A DNA stretch of 53,947 nucleotides from Bacillus sp. REN16. Lineage in GTDB: Bacteria; Bacillota; Bacilli; Bacillales; Bacillaceae_L. The first letter of the stretch is position 1. The number at the start of each line of letters is the position of its first letter. Under the pieces are notes generated by a model that had not been told where the DNA came from, ran no database searches, and saw only the letters and a list, made by a program, of their open reading frames with translations. Shown here piece by piece: positions 52,465 to 53,947 of the stretch. The position numbers were made by a program, and so were the translations under genes. The DNA is taken from contig NZ_JAJFZK010000019.1 of NCBI RefSeq assembly GCF_020731355.1, forward strand, positions 1-53,947, in the 5' to 3' direction.

Positions 52465-52540
52465 AGGGCGACTGATGGGAATCGAACCCACGAATGTCGG
52501 AACCACAATCCGATGCGTTAACCACTTCGCCACAATCGCC
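52465..52540 (-). tRNA. tRNA-His (GTG)
   Basis: 76 bases, anticodon GTG. The acceptor stem has the extra eighth pair typical of tRNA-His (GGCGATTG/CAGTCGCC). CCA is not encoded. Confidence 0.93.
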
Positions 52541-52553
52541 ATAAATAGATTGG

Positions 52554-52624
52554 CAGGGGTAGTAGGAATCGAACCCACACCAAAGGTTTTGGAGACCTTC
52601 GTTCTACCTTTAAACTATACCCCT
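52554..52624 (-). tRNA. tRNA-Trp (CCA)
   Basis: 71 bases, anticodon CCA in loop CTCCAAA, acceptor AGGGGTA, encoded 3' CCA at 52551-52553. Confidence 0.94.
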
Positions 52625-52676
52625 AAGATATATTATATTTCTATTCTAATGAAATGTTACGAATTAAACAAAATGG

Positions 52677-52758
52677 TGGAGGGGGACGGATTCGAACCGC
52701 CGAACCCGGAGGGAGCGGATTTACAGTCCGCCGCGTTTAGCCACTTCGCTACCCCTCC
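52677..52758 (-). tRNA. tRNA-Tyr (GTA)
   Basis: 82 bases with a long variable arm, anticodon GTA in loop CTGTAAA, acceptor GGAGGGG, encoded CCA at 52674-52676. Confidence 0.93.
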
Positions 52759-52777
52759 ACTATATAATTAAAGATGG

Positions 52778-52850
<73 letters not shown>

Positions 52851-52876
52851 ACTATAAAAGTTTAAATAATAAATGG

Positions 52877-52949
52877 TGGCTCAGGACGGAATCGAACCGC
52901 CGACACAAGGATTTTCAGTCCTTTGCTCTACCGACTGAGCTACTGAGCC
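52877..52949 (-). tRNA. tRNA-Phe (GAA)
   Basis: 73 bases, anticodon GAA in loop CTGAAAA, acceptor GGCTCAG, encoded CCA at 52874-52876. Confidence 0.94.
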
Positions 52950-52967
52950 ACATATGTATTAAAATGG

Positions 52968-53040
52968 CGGTCCCGACCGGGATCGAACCGGCGATCTCCT
53001 GCGTGACAGGCAGGCATGTTAACCGCTACACCACGGGACC
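52968..53040 (-). tRNA. tRNA-Asp (GTC)
   Basis: 73 bases, anticodon GTC in loop CTGTCAC, acceptor GGTCCCG, encoded CCA at 52965-52967. Confidence 0.94.
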
Positions 53041-53121
53041 ATTTTTTATAATATTTCGTCTTTTTCAAGACAAGTATTATTTTACTATAACTTTTTACTT
53101 TAGTCAATAACTTTTTTTTGG

Positions 53122-53195
<74 letters not shown>

Positions 53196-53323
53196 ATAAT
53201 AGAAAGTATATATTTTTTTGTCATGCGCATAGTTCACACAAGACTGTCCCTTCCTCTGCTAGCTTATTCTAGAAGCGAAGTCCGTCGGGACAACTCGCAG
53301 TAATTCAATGATGCAACGCTCGT

Positions 53324-53343
53324 TGCTCCACCCCGCGATAATA
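53324..53343 (-). repeat. 20-base copy of the tRNA-fMet 5' end
   Basis: This segment repeats exactly the sequence at 53182-53201, covering the 5' end of the tRNA-fMet gene and a few leader bases. It lies between tRNA-Val and tRNA-fMet and is followed by unrelated sequence, so it is a partial duplication rather than a gene. Confidence 0.75.
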
Positions 53344-53355
53344 ATATTAAAATGG

Positions 53356-53428
53356 TGGAGGATGACGGGATCGAACCGCCGACCCCCTGCTTGTAAGGCA
53401 GGTGCTCTCCCAGCTGAGCTAATCCTCC
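53356..53428 (-). tRNA. tRNA-Val (TAC)
   Basis: 73 bases, anticodon TAC in loop CTTACAA, acceptor GGAGGAT, encoded CCA at 53353-53355. Confidence 0.94.
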
Positions 53429-53435
53429 ATATTGG

Positions 53436-53507
53436 TGACCCGTACGGGATTCGAACCCGTGTTACCGCCGTGAAAGGGCGGTGTCTTAACCGCTTGACCA
53501 ACGGGCC
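53436..53507 (-). tRNA. tRNA-Glu (TTC)
   Basis: 72 bases, anticodon TTC in loop CTTTCAC, acceptor GGCCCGT/ACGGGTC, encoded CCA at 53433-53435. Confidence 0.93.
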
Positions 53508-53543
53508 CACTTGCTTTTAAAACATATATTAAAAACGTAATGG

Positions 53544-53632
53544 CGGAGAGCAAGGGATTTGAACCCTTGAGACAGCGTTAACCGCCTACACGATTTCCAA
53601 TCGTGCTCCTTCGGCCACTCGGACAGCTCTCC
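53544..53632 (-). tRNA. tRNA-Ser (GGA)
   Basis: 89 bases with a long variable arm, anticodon GGA, acceptor GGAGAGC, encoded CCA at 53541-53543. Confidence 0.93.
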
Positions 53633-53638
53633 AAATGG

Positions 53639-53710
53639 CTCCGCAGGTAGGACTCGAACCTACGACCGATCGGTTAACAGCCGATAGCTCTACCACTGAG
53701 CTACTGCGGA
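53639..53710 (-). tRNA. tRNA-Asn (GTT)
   Basis: 72 bases, anticodon GTT in loop CTGTTAA, acceptor TCCGCAG, encoded CCA at 53636-53638. It is the first tRNA after the 5S gene. Confidence 0.94.
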
Positions 53711-53720
53711 ACAATACAAA

Positions 53721-53836
<116 letters not shown>

Positions 53837-53947
53837 TAAAGTAAAGACAAGTATTATTATACTATCTTTAGAAAATATTTCAAGAAGAAATTTTCATTCC
53901 TTCAAAACTAGATAACGTTCATACATTCATTAGAAGTGATTTGTCTA

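Overview
The window looks like chromosomal DNA from a low-GC, spore-forming Bacillaceae (Bacillus sensu lato). It ends in a 5S rRNA gene followed by 16 tRNA genes in the order Asn-Ser-Glu-Val-fMet-Asp-Phe-Thr-Tyr-Trp-His-Gln-Gly-Cys-Leu-Leu, which is the order of the Bacillus subtilis trnD cluster. It also carries a Spo0E-type phosphatase, a LysM/NlpC cell-wall hydrolase, a DUF3934 peptide, a c-di-AMP riboswitch and an S-box-like leader. Ribosome binding sites are strong AGGAGG types throughout. All calls rest on reading the sequence and on remembered family motifs; no search was run.

Layout. (1) 1-2.8 kb: a DinB-like protein and a glutamate/aspartate symporter (gltT) behind a c-di-AMP riboswitch, plus a decayed fragment of a second symporter copy. 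(2) 3.7-18.9 kb: a defence island. On the minus strand a DISARM-like operon (recombinase-like small protein, two genes that together could make up DrmE, DrmA helicase, DrmB DUF1998) faces a plus-strand EcoRII-type restriction-modification pair whose methylase carries its own N-terminal HTH. Next to these lies an mcrBC type IV system. The usual DISARM phospholipase-D gene drmC is absent, and the cytosine methylase sits with a true endonuclease. This hybrid is the most interesting part of the window. (3) 19-22.5 kb: small accessory genes, many broken: a frameshifted zinc-ribbon gene, a truncated Rpn nuclease and a decayed RelE-like toxin-antitoxin pair. (4) 22.6-27.4 kb: a regulator-sbcD-sbcC operon. 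(5) 27.6-30.2 kb: a phage-type DnaD/DnaB replication pair with no other phage genes. (6) 30.6-32.3 kb: a three-gene XRE / ImmA-IrrE peptidase / PIN-like operon. (7) 32.5-51.8 kb: mixed housekeeping and accessory genes, including a SAM-type leader before a small orphan gene, a VOC protein, a HEAT-repeat protein, a sugar-binding lipoprotein coupled to a nonsense-mutated diguanylate cyclase, a ThuA-like protein, a PadR/DUF2812 pair, an aldo-keto reductase, glycerate kinase and a cell-wall endopeptidase. (8) 51.9-53.9 kb: the tRNA cluster, 5S rRNA and the start of the spacer toward 23S, all transcribed on the minus strand.

Two themes run through the window. The first is defence: restriction of unmodified DNA (EcoRII type), restriction of modified DNA (McrBC), DISARM-like helicase defence, and several toxin-antitoxin-like loci. 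The second is decay: about eleven genes are truncated, frameshifted or carry in-frame stops, and small GTGCCTG-type hairpin repeats are scattered among them.
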